The notes below the pieces were generated by a model that was not told where the DNA came from, did not search any database, and worked only from the letters and a program-made list of their open reading frames with translations. A stretch of 64,000 nt of DNA, taken from contig DGAG01000007.1 in assembly GCA_002382325.1 (NCBI GenBank), forward strand, positions 62,001 through 126,000. Direction: 5' to 3'. A program made the position numbers and the translations under genes. The number at the start of each line of letters is the position of its first letter. Position 1 is the stretch's first letter. The stretch comes from Epsilonproteobacteria bacterium UBA4036 (GTDB lineage Bacteria > Campylobacterota > Campylobacteria > Campylobacterales > Arcobacteraceae). Below are positions 51,621 through 60,127 of this stretch, in pieces.

Positions 51621-53777
51621 TTGAATAAAATAGTCTCTTTGATTGCTCTTTTTGTTCTCATCTATTTTGAGTTTTCAATTTTTGTATTAAATAAACCCAT
51701 GGTAGGACAAATTGGATTTGTTTTCTCACAATTTTCACATAACTATTTTGGCTACATTGCGTATATCTATCTTTTTATTTTTGCGTATATTTTGTATAAA
51801 ATTAATATTAAAAAAACAACCGCTTTGGATTTGACTTTACGCGTATGTACTTTATTGACGTTGCTTTTTTCTTTGATTATTTTCCAAGCCTTGATACTCA
51901 AAGATAAAACAGCAGGTATTTTGGGCAATGAAATTGTCTCTTTTCTCTCTCCTTTTATTGGTAATGCCGGTTTATGGATATTTATGATTATTGGTTTGTT
52001 TATTTTTTTGATGGTTTTTTTAGAAAATAAAAAAGAAGAACTCTCTAATAATTTAAAAAATTTGCTCATAGTATATAAACCCAAAGAAAAACCAGCAGAG
52101 AAAAAAGAGTACAAATACAGTAAAAATAAAAACAGTGAAACAAAAGATAAAAAAGAAGAGAAAGTTACAATTAAAGAAGTAGGTGATACGGCTGAAATAG
52201 TTATAGAGCCTTTTGAACAAACTGAAAAAAGTTTTGAAGAACAAACAATAGATGAGGCAGATATCATTGATGTTAATGAAGAGTTGCCTCATGCACTTAT
52301 TGTGGATGAACTTGAAGAGAACAAAAAGCTTTTAGATGAAATCGAATTGGGTAAAAATGAAAAACCTAAAGATTTTCAACTGCCCAGTACTTCGTTTTTT
52401 CAAGAGCCACCCAAAGAGAAAAAAACCAAAGTCAATGAAGTTTTTATTGATAAAAAGATTGCTGATTTACTGGAAAAATTGCTTATGTTTAAAATTGAAG
52501 GAGATGTCGTACGAACCTACACAGGTCCTATTGTTACAACCTTTGAGTTTAAACCTGCTCCTAATGTTAAAGTCTCTAAAATTTTAAATTTACAAGACGA
52601 TTTAGCCATGGCATTAAAAGCTCAAACCATTCGTATCCAAGCACCAATTCCAGGTAAAGATGTGGTGGGTATTGAAGTGCCCAATGAAGATTCTCAAGTT
52701 ATTTATATCAAAGAGCTTTTAGAGAGTGAAATTTTCCAAAATGCAAAATCTCCTTTGACAATGATTTTAGGTAAAGATATTGTGGGAAAACCTTTTATTA
52801 CGGATTTAAAGAAATTACCGCATTTGCTTATTGCCGGAACAACTGGAAGCGGAAAATCTGTTGGTCTTAATTGTATGATTTTGTCACTGTTGTATAAAAA
52901 TTCGCCTGATACTTTGAGATTGATTATGATTGACCCAAAAATGTTGGAGTTCTCAATTTACAATGATATTCCTCATCTTTTAACGCCTGTTATTACAAGG
53001 CCCACAGAAGCCATTAATGCCTTAGCTAATATGGTGTGTGAAATGGAAAGACGATATACATTAATGTCACAAACCAAAACAAAAAATATTGAAAATTATA
53101 ATGAAAAAGCTGTTGTGGAGGGGTACGAACCTTTCCCTTATATTGTCGTTATCATTGATGAGTTAGCTGATTTAATGATGACCAGTGGTAAAGAAGTAGA
53201 ACTCTCTATTGCCAGACTTGCTCAAATGGCACGAGCAAGTGGTATTCACTTAATTGTTGCTACTCAACGCCCCAGTGTGGATGTGGTTACTGGGTTAATT
53301 AAAGCCAACTTACCCAGTCGAATCTCTTACAAAGTAGGGCAACGAGTTGATTCAAAGATTATTTTGGATTCCATGGGAGCAGAGTCTCTTTTAGGACGAG
53401 GAGATATGCTGTTTACTCCTCCAGGAATGTCAGGACTTGTTCGACTTCATGCTCCTTGGAGTACAGAAATTGAAATTGAAAAAGTGGCTAACTTTTTAAA
53501 AGAACAGCGAGAAGCGCAATATGATATGCAGTTTGTCAAACAAAAAGACCAATCCCTGCTTAAAGGTGAATTCAGTGAAAATGATTTGGGTGAATTGGAT
53601 GAATTGTATGAAGAAGCCAAACAAATTGTTATTATGGATCAAAAAAGTTCTATCAGTTATTTGCAAAGAAAGTTAAGAATAGGCTACAACCGAGCAGCCA
53701 CTATTGTAGAACAGCTTGAAAAAACAGGTGTTTTATCCGAAGCCAATATTAAAGGAAACAGAGATATTTTAATCTAA
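51621..53777 (+). CDS. ftsK: DNA translocase FtsK
   Basis: A 718-residue septal DNA pump. Four helices occupy about 5-135. A Lys/Glu-rich linker (about 150-265) follows, then the RecA-like motor with Walker A GTTGSGKSV (about 410) and Walker B VVIIDELADLMM, and the C-terminal gamma winged helix (about 650-718) with YLQRKLRIGYNRAATIVEQLE. It is short because the linker is small. TTG start. It separates chromosomes at division together with a Xer recombinase. Confidence 0.93.
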   Translation: MNKIVSLIALFVLIYFEFSIFVLNKPMVGQIGFVFSQFSHNYFGYIAYIYLFIFAYILYKINIKKTTALDLTLRVCTLLTLLFSLIIFQALILKDKTAGILGNEIVSFLSPFIGNAGLWIFMIIGLFIFLMVFLENKKEELSNNLKNLLIVYKPKEKPAEKKEYKYSKNKNSETKDKKEEKVTIKEVGDTAEIVIEPFEQTEKSFEEQTIDEADIIDVNEELPHALIVDELEENKKLLDEIELGKNEKPKDFQLPSTSFFQEPPKEKKTKVNEVFIDKKIADLLEKLLMFKIEGDVVRTYTGPIVTTFEFKPAPNVKVSKILNLQDDLAMALKAQTIRIQAPIPGKDVVGIEVPNEDSQVIYIKELLESEIFQNAKSPLTMILGKDIVGKPFITDLKKLPHLLIAGTTGSGKSVGLNCMILSLLYKNSPDTLRLIMIDPKMLEFSIYNDIPHLLTPVITRPTEAINALANMVCEMERRYTLMSQTKTKNIENYNEKAVVEGYEPFPYIVVIIDELADLMMTSGKEVELSIARLAQMARASGIHLIVATQRPSVDVVTGLIKANLPSRISYKVGQRVDSKIILDSMGAESLLGRGDMLFTPPGMSGLVRLHAPWSTEIEIEKVANFLKEQREAQYDMQFVKQKDQSLLKGEFSENDLGELDELYEEAKQIVIMDQKSSISYLQRKLRIGYNRAATIVEQLEKTGVLSEANIKGNRDILI

Positions 53778-53821
53778 CTTATGTTAGAATAATTTAATTA
53801 AATAAATACAAGGAGTATGTT

Positions 53822-54364
53822 ATGAATACAAGTATTGTAGGAAGACACATAGAATTAACAGATGCTATCAAAGATTATATTAATAGTTCTGTCGAGATTT
53901 TCAAAAAATATAATTTGGATATTATTTCGGTAAACTCGATTATTTCAAAAGAAGAGAAAAATACAAAACCTCTGTTTGTTTTTGAATTTACGTTAAATGT
54001 TGCTCATTTGGACACCATTGTTGTTAAACAAAAAGACAGAGATTTATATGCAGCCATTGATATTGCTGTTGATAGAGTATCTAAAGTGTTACGACGACAT
54101 CATGATAAAGTAGCAGGACATAAAGCAACTAAACTGTCTGAAATCGAAGCAGCCGTTGTTGAAGATGCTATTGCCAATGAATTGGATAAGTTAGATAATG
54201 AAATTATTCCAGTAAGATTGGCTTCGTATAAACCCATTGATATTGAAGAAGCACTTAATGAATTAAAAGCATCAGATGCCGTGTTCAAAGTATTCTACGA
54301 TAAAGATGATAACATGAGAGTATTATATAAAGCCAGTGCAGAAGGTAAATTTGGATTATACTAA
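53822..54364 (+). CDS. hpf: Long-form ribosome hibernation promoting factor
   Basis: A 180-residue protein. The N-terminal domain (about 1-105) is the HPF/RaiA fold that binds the 30S subunit, with GRHIELTDAIKDYINSS at the start and DLYAAIDIAVDRVSKVLRRHHDK at the end. The C-terminal domain (about 125-180; PIDIEEALNELKASDAVFKVFYD) makes 100S dimers in long HPFs. GGAG precedes the ATG. It is followed by a strong terminator. Confidence 0.9.
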   Translation: MNTSIVGRHIELTDAIKDYINSSVEIFKKYNLDIISVNSIISKEEKNTKPLFVFEFTLNVAHLDTIVVKQKDRDLYAAIDIAVDRVSKVLRRHHDKVAGHKATKLSEIEAAVVEDAIANELDKLDNEIIPVRLASYKPIDIEEALNELKASDAVFKVFYDKDDNMRVLYKASAEGKFGLY

Positions 54365-54384
54365 GAGGTATAAAGGTAATATCT

Positions 54385-54417
54385 AAAAAGGTATTAGCGT
54401 TTTGCTAATACCTTTTT
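54385..54417 (+). terminator. Rho-independent terminator of hpf
   Basis: A perfect 14-bp stem (54385-54398 with 54404-54417; core GGTATTAGC pairing with GCTAATACC), GTTTT loop, ending in six T. It separates hpf from der. Confidence 0.92.
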
Positions 54418-54466
54418 TCATTTGTGTACAATAATCCAAGTGGGATTTAAAATAGGAAAATAAAAG

Positions 54467-55915
54467 ATGAAAAAAATAGCGTTAATTGGGCAACCAAATG
54501 TTGGTAAAAGTTCTTTGTTTAACCGAATTGCAAAAAAAAGAATTGCAATCGTAAGTGAACAATCAGGGACAACAAGAGACATAAGAAAACATGTTGTTGA
54601 GATATTTGATAAAGAAGCACTCATGCTTGACACAGGTGGAATTGATGATACAAACGATGCCATATTTTCAAATGTAAAACGAAAAGCAATTCAAACAGCT
54701 AAAGAAGCAGATATTGTTCTTTTTATGGTAGATGGAAAAAGAATTCCTGACGATAAAGATAAAGAGCTTTATTATGAGTTACAGGCTTTAGAAAAAGATT
54801 TGGCTTTGGTTGTCAATAAAATTGATAACGATAAAGAAAAAGAGAGACTGTGGTCTTTTTATGAATTTGGAATTAATGAAGAAAATTTATTTGGAATATC
54901 GGTTTCACATAATCGTGGAACAAAAAACTTATTTGATTGGCTTTATGAAAGACTTCCTTTTAAAGATGGCTATGTTCCACCTGTTGAAGTCAATGATAAT
55001 GAAGATGAAGACGAATTTGAAGATGATTTTGATGATGAAGAATATAATGATGACAGCTACAATGAAATTGAAAACGAAGAAGAAGTTCAAGAAGATGATA
55101 ATCATATTAAAGTAGCCATTATTGGAAAAGTTAATGTAGGGAAAAGTTCAATTCTAAATGCATTGATTGGGGAAGAGCGTTCCGTGGTTTCTCCTATTGC
55201 AGGCACAACCATAGACCCTGTAGATGAATCTTTTGATTATAAAGAAAAAGTCATTACCTTTGTGGATACAGCGGGTTTAAGAAGACGTGGAAGTATCGAA
55301 GGCATTGAAAAATATGCTTTAATGAGAACAGAAGATATGCTGCAAAAAGCCAATTTAGCGCTTTTAGTCTTAGATGCCAGCCAACCATTTTCTGATTTAG
55401 ATGAAAAGATTTCAGGACTTGTAGATAAATTTGGTTTGGGTACGATTATTGTTTTAAATAAATGGGATGAAAATATTGATACCTTTAAAAAACTGGAAGA
55501 AGAAGTAAGAAGACGATTCAGATTTCTGTTTTTCGCACCGATTATTGCGGTATCTGCAAAAACAGGAAGAAGTATTGACAGACTAAAAGATAAAATTATT
55601 GAGATATATGAAAACTATTCTCAAAGAATTCCAACGTCGGTGTTAAATAAAACCATAGAAGAAGCTGTAATACGACATGCTCTTCCCAGTCCCAATGGAG
55701 CCTATTTACGTATTTATTTTGCAACACAATTTGACAATAAACCACCAAGAATTGCGCTTATTATGAATAAGCCAAAACTTTTACATTTTAGTTATAAACG
55801 ATATTTAATGAACTATTTACGAGAAAATATTAACTTTGAGGGAACACCCATTCATTTGGTTGCAAGAAAAAAAGGTGAAAGAGAAGAAGAACAAGAGGTT
55901 ATTTTGAAATATTAA
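54467..55915 (+). CDS. der: GTPase Der with acidic interdomain linker
   Basis: A 482-residue ribosome assembly GTPase with two G domains. The first P-loop is GQPNVGKSS (7-15) and the second GKVNVGKSS begins about residue 221. A C-terminal KH-like domain follows (about 400-482). Between the two G domains, about residues 175-212 are almost all Asp, Glu and Asn (DNEDEDEFEDDFDDEE and on), a longer acidic linker than in most Der proteins. It lies 21 nt before the second SulP gene. Confidence 0.93.
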   Translation: MKKIALIGQPNVGKSSLFNRIAKKRIAIVSEQSGTTRDIRKHVVEIFDKEALMLDTGGIDDTNDAIFSNVKRKAIQTAKEADIVLFMVDGKRIPDDKDKELYYELQALEKDLALVVNKIDNDKEKERLWSFYEFGINEENLFGISVSHNRGTKNLFDWLYERLPFKDGYVPPVEVNDNEDEDEFEDDFDDEEYNDDSYNEIENEEEVQEDDNHIKVAIIGKVNVGKSSILNALIGEERSVVSPIAGTTIDPVDESFDYKEKVITFVDTAGLRRRGSIEGIEKYALMRTEDMLQKANLALLVLDASQPFSDLDEKISGLVDKFGLGTIIVLNKWDENIDTFKKLEEEVRRRFRFLFFAPIIAVSAKTGRSIDRLKDKIIEIYENYSQRIPTSVLNKTIEEAVIRHALPSPNGAYLRIYFATQFDNKPPRIALIMNKPKLLHFSYKRYLMNYLRENINFEGTPIHLVARKKGEREEEQEVILKY

Positions 55916-55936
55916 GTTTTAATTTTTGGGAGGGGA

Positions 55937-57514
55937 GTGCTTTTGAAAACAATTAAGAATGATATATTTGCAGGTGTAACAGCTGCGGTTGTTGCACTTC
56001 CTTTGGCTTTGGCATTTGGAGTTGCCAGTGGTGCGGGTGCTATGGCAGGTGTTTACGGTGCAATTGTTTTAGGTTTTTTTGCCTCTTTTTTTGGAGGAAC
56101 TCCGACTCAAATATCTGGACCAACTGGTCCGATGACTGTTATTATGGCATCGGCTGTAGTGGTTTTTGGAGGCGATCTCAATGCGGTTATGACCGTTGTT
56201 TTAATTGCAGGATTACTTCAAATTATATTTGGACTTATTGGTATTGGTAAATGGATTAAATTTATCCCTTATCCTGTTATTTCGGGCTTTATGAGTGGTA
56301 TTGGGGTGATTATTATTGTATTACAAATTAACCCTTTTTTAGGAGTTGAATCTTCGGGTTCAATTTTACAAACGATTATTGATATTCCAAACTCTTTTAA
56401 TCAAGCCAATTTTCATTCTCTTATTATTGCGTTATTTACCCTTTGTATTATGTTTTTTACCCCAAAACGAATTGCTAAAGTTGTTCCGCCGGCATTAATT
56501 GCTTTATTAGTGATGTCTTATATCAGCTCAGTTTTTTATTTTAATGTTCCCACCATTGGTGAAATACCAACAGCTTTACCCAGTTTTGTGCTTCCAACTA
56601 CTTTTGAGTTTATTAAACTCAAAGAGATTGTAACCTTAGCAGTAACTTTGGCTTTATTGGGGGCTATTGATACGCTTCTAACTTCAGTTGTTGCAGATTC
56701 TTTAACAAAAACCAAACACAATTCCAATAAAGAGTTAATTGGTCAAGGCATAGGTAATACCTTGTGTTCTTTTATTGGAGCAATCCCCGGAGCAGGGGCA
56801 ACCATGCGTACGGTCATTAACATAAAAAGTGGAGGCACAACCAAGCTTTCAGGTATGGTACATGCCATTACTTTACTGATTATTGTTCTTTTTTTGGCTC
56901 CCTTGGCTTCACAAATACCTTTGGCAGTTCTTGCGGGTATTTTAATTAAAGTGGGATTTGATATTTTAGATTATCGTTTTATTAAAATCATCACAAAAAT
57001 TCCTCGAAAAGATTTGATTATTATGTCAATTGTTTTAGTGTTGACAGTGTTTGTTGACTTAATTATGGCAGTGGGTGCTGGAATAACCATTGCTTCAATT
57101 TTATCTATTTATCACATCTCAAAAGAGACCAAATTTAAAATAAAAAGAAATAAATTGATTTTTGATATTGACATTAATAATAAACAAACTAAAATTTTAA
57201 AAGTTGAAGGATCTTTATTTTTCGCAACATCTGCTATTTTGGAAAAGAAAATCAATAAGTTTTTTAAAGTTAAAAATATTATTATAGATTGCCATGATGT
57301 TGGGTTTATGGATATTTCTGCTATGTTTAGCTTAGAAGAGATTATTGTACGATTTAAAGAACAAGACATTACTGTGTATTTGATTTTAAGTGAAAATAAT
57401 CGACGAAAAATTTTAAAAATTGATACCAATGATGTGTTTAAAAATCTTCATATTTTTAGACATATTGAAGAGGCGATTAATTTTATTCAAAACAGAGAGT
57501 TAAAAAATGAATGA
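55937..57514 (+). CDS. SulP-family anion transporter with STAS domain (second copy)
   Basis: A 525-residue transporter. VTAAVVALPLALAFGVASGAG (about 14-34) and SGPTGPMTVIMA (about 60-71) are the SulP signature region. A C-terminal STAS-type domain (about 415-520) has IIIDCHDVGFMDISAMFSLEEI. It resembles the bicarbonate or sulfate branch more than the copy at 44277 does. A TTG at 55943 may be the true start, since the AGGGGAG there sits at better distance. It overlaps hemD by 8 nt. Confidence 0.85.
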   Translation: MLLKTIKNDIFAGVTAAVVALPLALAFGVASGAGAMAGVYGAIVLGFFASFFGGTPTQISGPTGPMTVIMASAVVVFGGDLNAVMTVVLIAGLLQIIFGLIGIGKWIKFIPYPVISGFMSGIGVIIIVLQINPFLGVESSGSILQTIIDIPNSFNQANFHSLIIALFTLCIMFFTPKRIAKVVPPALIALLVMSYISSVFYFNVPTIGEIPTALPSFVLPTTFEFIKLKEIVTLAVTLALLGAIDTLLTSVVADSLTKTKHNSNKELIGQGIGNTLCSFIGAIPGAGATMRTVINIKSGGTTKLSGMVHAITLLIIVLFLAPLASQIPLAVLAGILIKVGFDILDYRFIKIITKIPRKDLIIMSIVLVLTVFVDLIMAVGAGITIASILSIYHISKETKFKIKRNKLIFDIDINNKQTKILKVEGSLFFATSAILEKKINKFFKVKNIIIDCHDVGFMDISAMFSLEEIIVRFKEQDITVYLILSENNRRKILKIDTNDVFKNLHIFRHIEEAINFIQNRELKNE

Positions 57515-58163
57515 TATTTATTTATTGAATGATATGCATGTAAGTGGAATAAAAAATATTCCTTTATTGGGTATTCGTTTTCTTCCCAGACAAATTGATA
57601 TTTTAAAATACGATGCTTTGGTATTTACTTCAAAAAATGCAGTGTATGCGTTGGACTCTTTTAATCCCAAGTGGAAAAGTGTTCCTTGTTTTGTTATTGC
57701 ACAAAAAACAGCCAATGTGCTAGAACAATTGGGAGGCAATGTTGCTTTTATTGGAAACAGCGGTCATGGAAATGATTTTGCCTCAGAATTAATCCCTGTT
57801 CTTAAAAATAAAAGAGTATTGTATTTACGAGCAAAAAAAGTGGTTTCAAATTTGGTTTCTTTGTTAAAAGAAGCTCATATTAATGTGGATGAAGCAATTA
57901 TTTATGAAACCGCTTGTAATAAAATAAAACATCTTGAAGTGCCTAAACCGGGTTCTGTTATTATCTTCTCTTCCCCCTCAACAATCGAGTGTTTTTTTGA
58001 GAATTTTTCATGGGAGAGCAGTTACAAAGCAGTTGCCATTGGACAAACGACAGCACAATATCTTCCAACGTATGTGCCTTATGTGGTATCAAAAACCACT
58101 TCAATTGAAGATTGTATTGCCTTAGCGAAAGAAGAAGCAATGGCATTAAATAATGGTAAATAG
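57507..58163 (+). CDS. hemD: Uroporphyrinogen-III synthase
   Basis: A 218-residue enzyme of heme and corrin synthesis that closes the tetrapyrrole ring with D-ring inversion. HemD sequences vary widely; the recognisable parts are DALVFTSKNAVYAL (about 35-48), FAILAS-like VLYLRAKKVVSNL, and IIFSSPSTIECFF followed by AIGQTTAQYL near the C-terminus. The two-domain length fits. It shares a transcript with the preceding SulP gene. A 6S RNA gene follows. Confidence 0.8.
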   Translation: MNDIYLLNDMHVSGIKNIPLLGIRFLPRQIDILKYDALVFTSKNAVYALDSFNPKWKSVPCFVIAQKTANVLEQLGGNVAFIGNSGHGNDFASELIPVLKNKRVLYLRAKKVVSNLVSLLKEAHINVDEAIIYETACNKIKHLEVPKPGSVIIFSSPSTIECFFENFSWESSYKAVAIGQTTAQYLPTYVPYVVSKTTSIEDCIALAKEEAMALNNGK

Positions 58164-58199
58164 GCTCTTTTTTTAATCTTTAATTTAATCATTATTGGA

Positions 58200-58205
58200 T
58201 AAAAT
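58200..58205 (+). promoter_or_regulatory. -10 box for the 6S RNA
   Basis: TAAAAT in GGATAAAATATACC, about 6 nt before the predicted 5' end of the RNA. Confidence 0.6.
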
Positions 58206-58210
58206 ATACC

Positions 58211-58382
58211 TATATCTAAGTGTGGCGGGATTTCCATTGTTGAGGGTCCGATACTGTATTTGTGTGTGTAATTGTAGGCAATCGGTGTGCAGCTCTCAAA
58301 GCAGAAGCTCCTAATGATTGACTCTTACCGCAGTTTTTGGCTTTTGTGGGCCATTTTGATGGTTAACGCACGCTTGGGTATG
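58211..58382 (+). ncRNA. ssrS: 6S RNA
   Basis: A structured RNA of about 172 nt between hemD and purD. The terminal stem pairs 58212-58224 (start AUAUCUAAG) with 58369-58381 (end CUUGGGUAU) as 13 continuous pairs with wobble. A large internal bubble follows. The upper stem starts with GAGGGUC (58242-58248) against GACUCUU (58320-58326). A small hairpin UGGC/GCCA (58338-58341 with 58350-58353) lies on the 3' side of the bubble. This layout matches 6S RNA, which binds RNA polymerase by mimicking an open promoter. It lies directly upstream of purD. Confidence 0.8.
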
Positions 58383-58405
58383 TAATATAATTGAAGGAAT
58401 ACGGT

Positions 58406-59671
58406 TTGAATATTTTAATACTAGGAAGCGGTGGACGAGAGTACTCTATTGGGTTAGCTATCAAAAAAGAGAATCAACATAATTTATTTTTTATGCCAGG
58501 AAATGGCGCAACTTCGAACTTAGGCACTAATATTAATATTAAAGATTATAATGAATTGGCATTGTGGGCAAAAAACAACCAAATTGATTTAACCATTGTT
58601 GGACCGGAAGCCCCTTTGGTTGATGGTGTGGTTGATATTTTTAAACAACACAATTTAACAATTTTTGGACCAAGTGCAGCGGCTGCAAAACTTGAAGGTT
58701 CAAAAGTGTATATGAAAAATATTCTAAAAAAATACAATATCCCAACAGCAGCATTTTTAGAAACCAATAACCAAGATGAAGCTTTTGCTTTTATTGATAC
58801 GATGAATATTCCTATTGTGGTTAAAGCCGATGGCTTGTGTGCAGGAAAAGGTGTTATCATTGCTCAAAGTAAAGATGAAGCCAAGGAAGCAGTACGTGAC
58901 ATGCTCAGCGGTGCATCTTTTGGAGAGGCGGGTTCAAACGTTGTTATAGAAGAGTTTTTAGATGGATATGAACTCTCTGTTTTTGCCATTTGTGATGGGG
59001 ATAATTATAAAATTTTACCTGCTGCCCAAGACCATAAACGAATTGGCGATGGAGATACAGGCCCAAATACAGGTGGAATGGGAGCATACGCTCCAACGCC
59101 ATTGGTCAATGATGAGATTTATAAAAAAGTGGAAGAGAGAGTCATTAAACCAACCTTAGAAGGGATGAAAAAAGAGGGTGCCCCTTATGAGGGTGTTTTA
59201 TTTATTGGAGTCATGGTTGTTAAAGGTGAACCCATTATTTTAGAATATAACGTTCGATTTGGAGACCCTGAATGTGAAATTTTAATGCCTTTATTGCAAA
59301 CACCCGTTTCAGAACTTTTTTATAAAGGTGCAACGAAAGATTTAGATTCTTTAGATATTAAAATTAAAGATGAATTTGCAGTTGGTGTGGTTATGGCAAG
59401 TGCAAACTATCCGTACTCAAACAGTGAACCTGCTGAAATTATTGTGGATACTATTGTCGATGAAGAGATTTTAAATCATACTCATATCTCTTATGCAGGA
59501 GTTGAAAAGCAAGAGGAAAAACTTTTTGCTACAGGAGGAAGAGTATTGGTGTGTGTGGGGTTAGGAAAAAGTATTAAACAAGCCAGAGACAGAGCGTACA
59601 GTCTATGCGGTCAAGTTCATTTTGCTGGTAAAAAATGCCGAACCGATATTGCCTATCAAGCACTAAAGTAG
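58406..59671 (+). CDS. purD: Phosphoribosylamine-glycine ligase
   Basis: A 421-residue ATP-grasp enzyme of purine synthesis. The TTG at 58406 is chosen over one at 58391 because AAGGA lies seven nt before it and the protein then begins MNILILGSGGREYS, as PurD should. Landmarks are VVKADGLCAGKGV (ATP-grasp loop), RIGDGDTGPNTGGMGAY, the PurD signature, and VRFGDPECEIL. It makes GAR from phosphoribosylamine and glycine. It starts 24 nt after the 6S RNA. Confidence 0.95.
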   Translation: MNILILGSGGREYSIGLAIKKENQHNLFFMPGNGATSNLGTNINIKDYNELALWAKNNQIDLTIVGPEAPLVDGVVDIFKQHNLTIFGPSAAAAKLEGSKVYMKNILKKYNIPTAAFLETNNQDEAFAFIDTMNIPIVVKADGLCAGKGVIIAQSKDEAKEAVRDMLSGASFGEAGSNVVIEEFLDGYELSVFAICDGDNYKILPAAQDHKRIGDGDTGPNTGGMGAYAPTPLVNDEIYKKVEERVIKPTLEGMKKEGAPYEGVLFIGVMVVKGEPIILEYNVRFGDPECEILMPLLQTPVSELFYKGATKDLDSLDIKIKDEFAVGVVMASANYPYSNSEPAEIIVDTIVDEEILNHTHISYAGVEKQEEKLFATGGRVLVCVGLGKSIKQARDRAYSLCGQVHFAGKKCRTDIAYQALK

Positions 59672-59680
59672 AACCGAAGA

Positions 59681-60127
59681 ATGAACGAAAATCAGCAACA
59701 AATCAACAGTGATAATTTAGAATTAGCAACCATTGGTTCAAGAGTAAAAGCATTTGTAATTGATGATATTTTAATTACATTGGTTTTTATTATGCTGTAT
59801 TGGGAAAAATTCCAAGCTACAGACGATATGATGGCGTTATTGGTGATTATGAATGAAGGTGTTTATCAGGTTTTGCTGCTTAAATTTATCTATCAAGGTT
59901 TTTTTGTTTGGTATTATGGGGCAACATTGGGAAAAATATTTGCCAAAATTCGAGTGATTGATTACAACCATTTTGGACGAGTGTCTCTTATAACCTCTTT
60001 TATTCGATCTTTTTTCAGAATCATCAGTGAAATGTTCTTCTATATTGGTTTTATTTTGGCTTTTTTTAACGATTCAAAACAGACTCTTCAAGATAAAATT
60101 GCTAAAACATTGGTTGTAAATGCTTAA
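59681..60127 (+). CDS. RDD-family membrane protein
   Basis: A 148-residue protein. The RDD domain has the Arg and Asp positions in GSRVKAFVIDDILI (about 17-30) and in the second helix pair, GKIFAKIRVIDYNHFGRVS. About three helices. Function is poorly known in the family. It lies between purD and lptD and overlaps lptD by 8 nt, a gene order shared with Campylobacter relatives as I recall it. Confidence 0.78.
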   Translation: MNENQQQINSDNLELATIGSRVKAFVIDDILITLVFIMLYWEKFQATDDMMALLVIMNEGVYQVLLLKFIYQGFFVWYYGATLGKIFAKIRVIDYNHFGRVSLITSFIRSFFRIISEMFFYIGFILAFFNDSKQTLQDKIAKTLVVNA

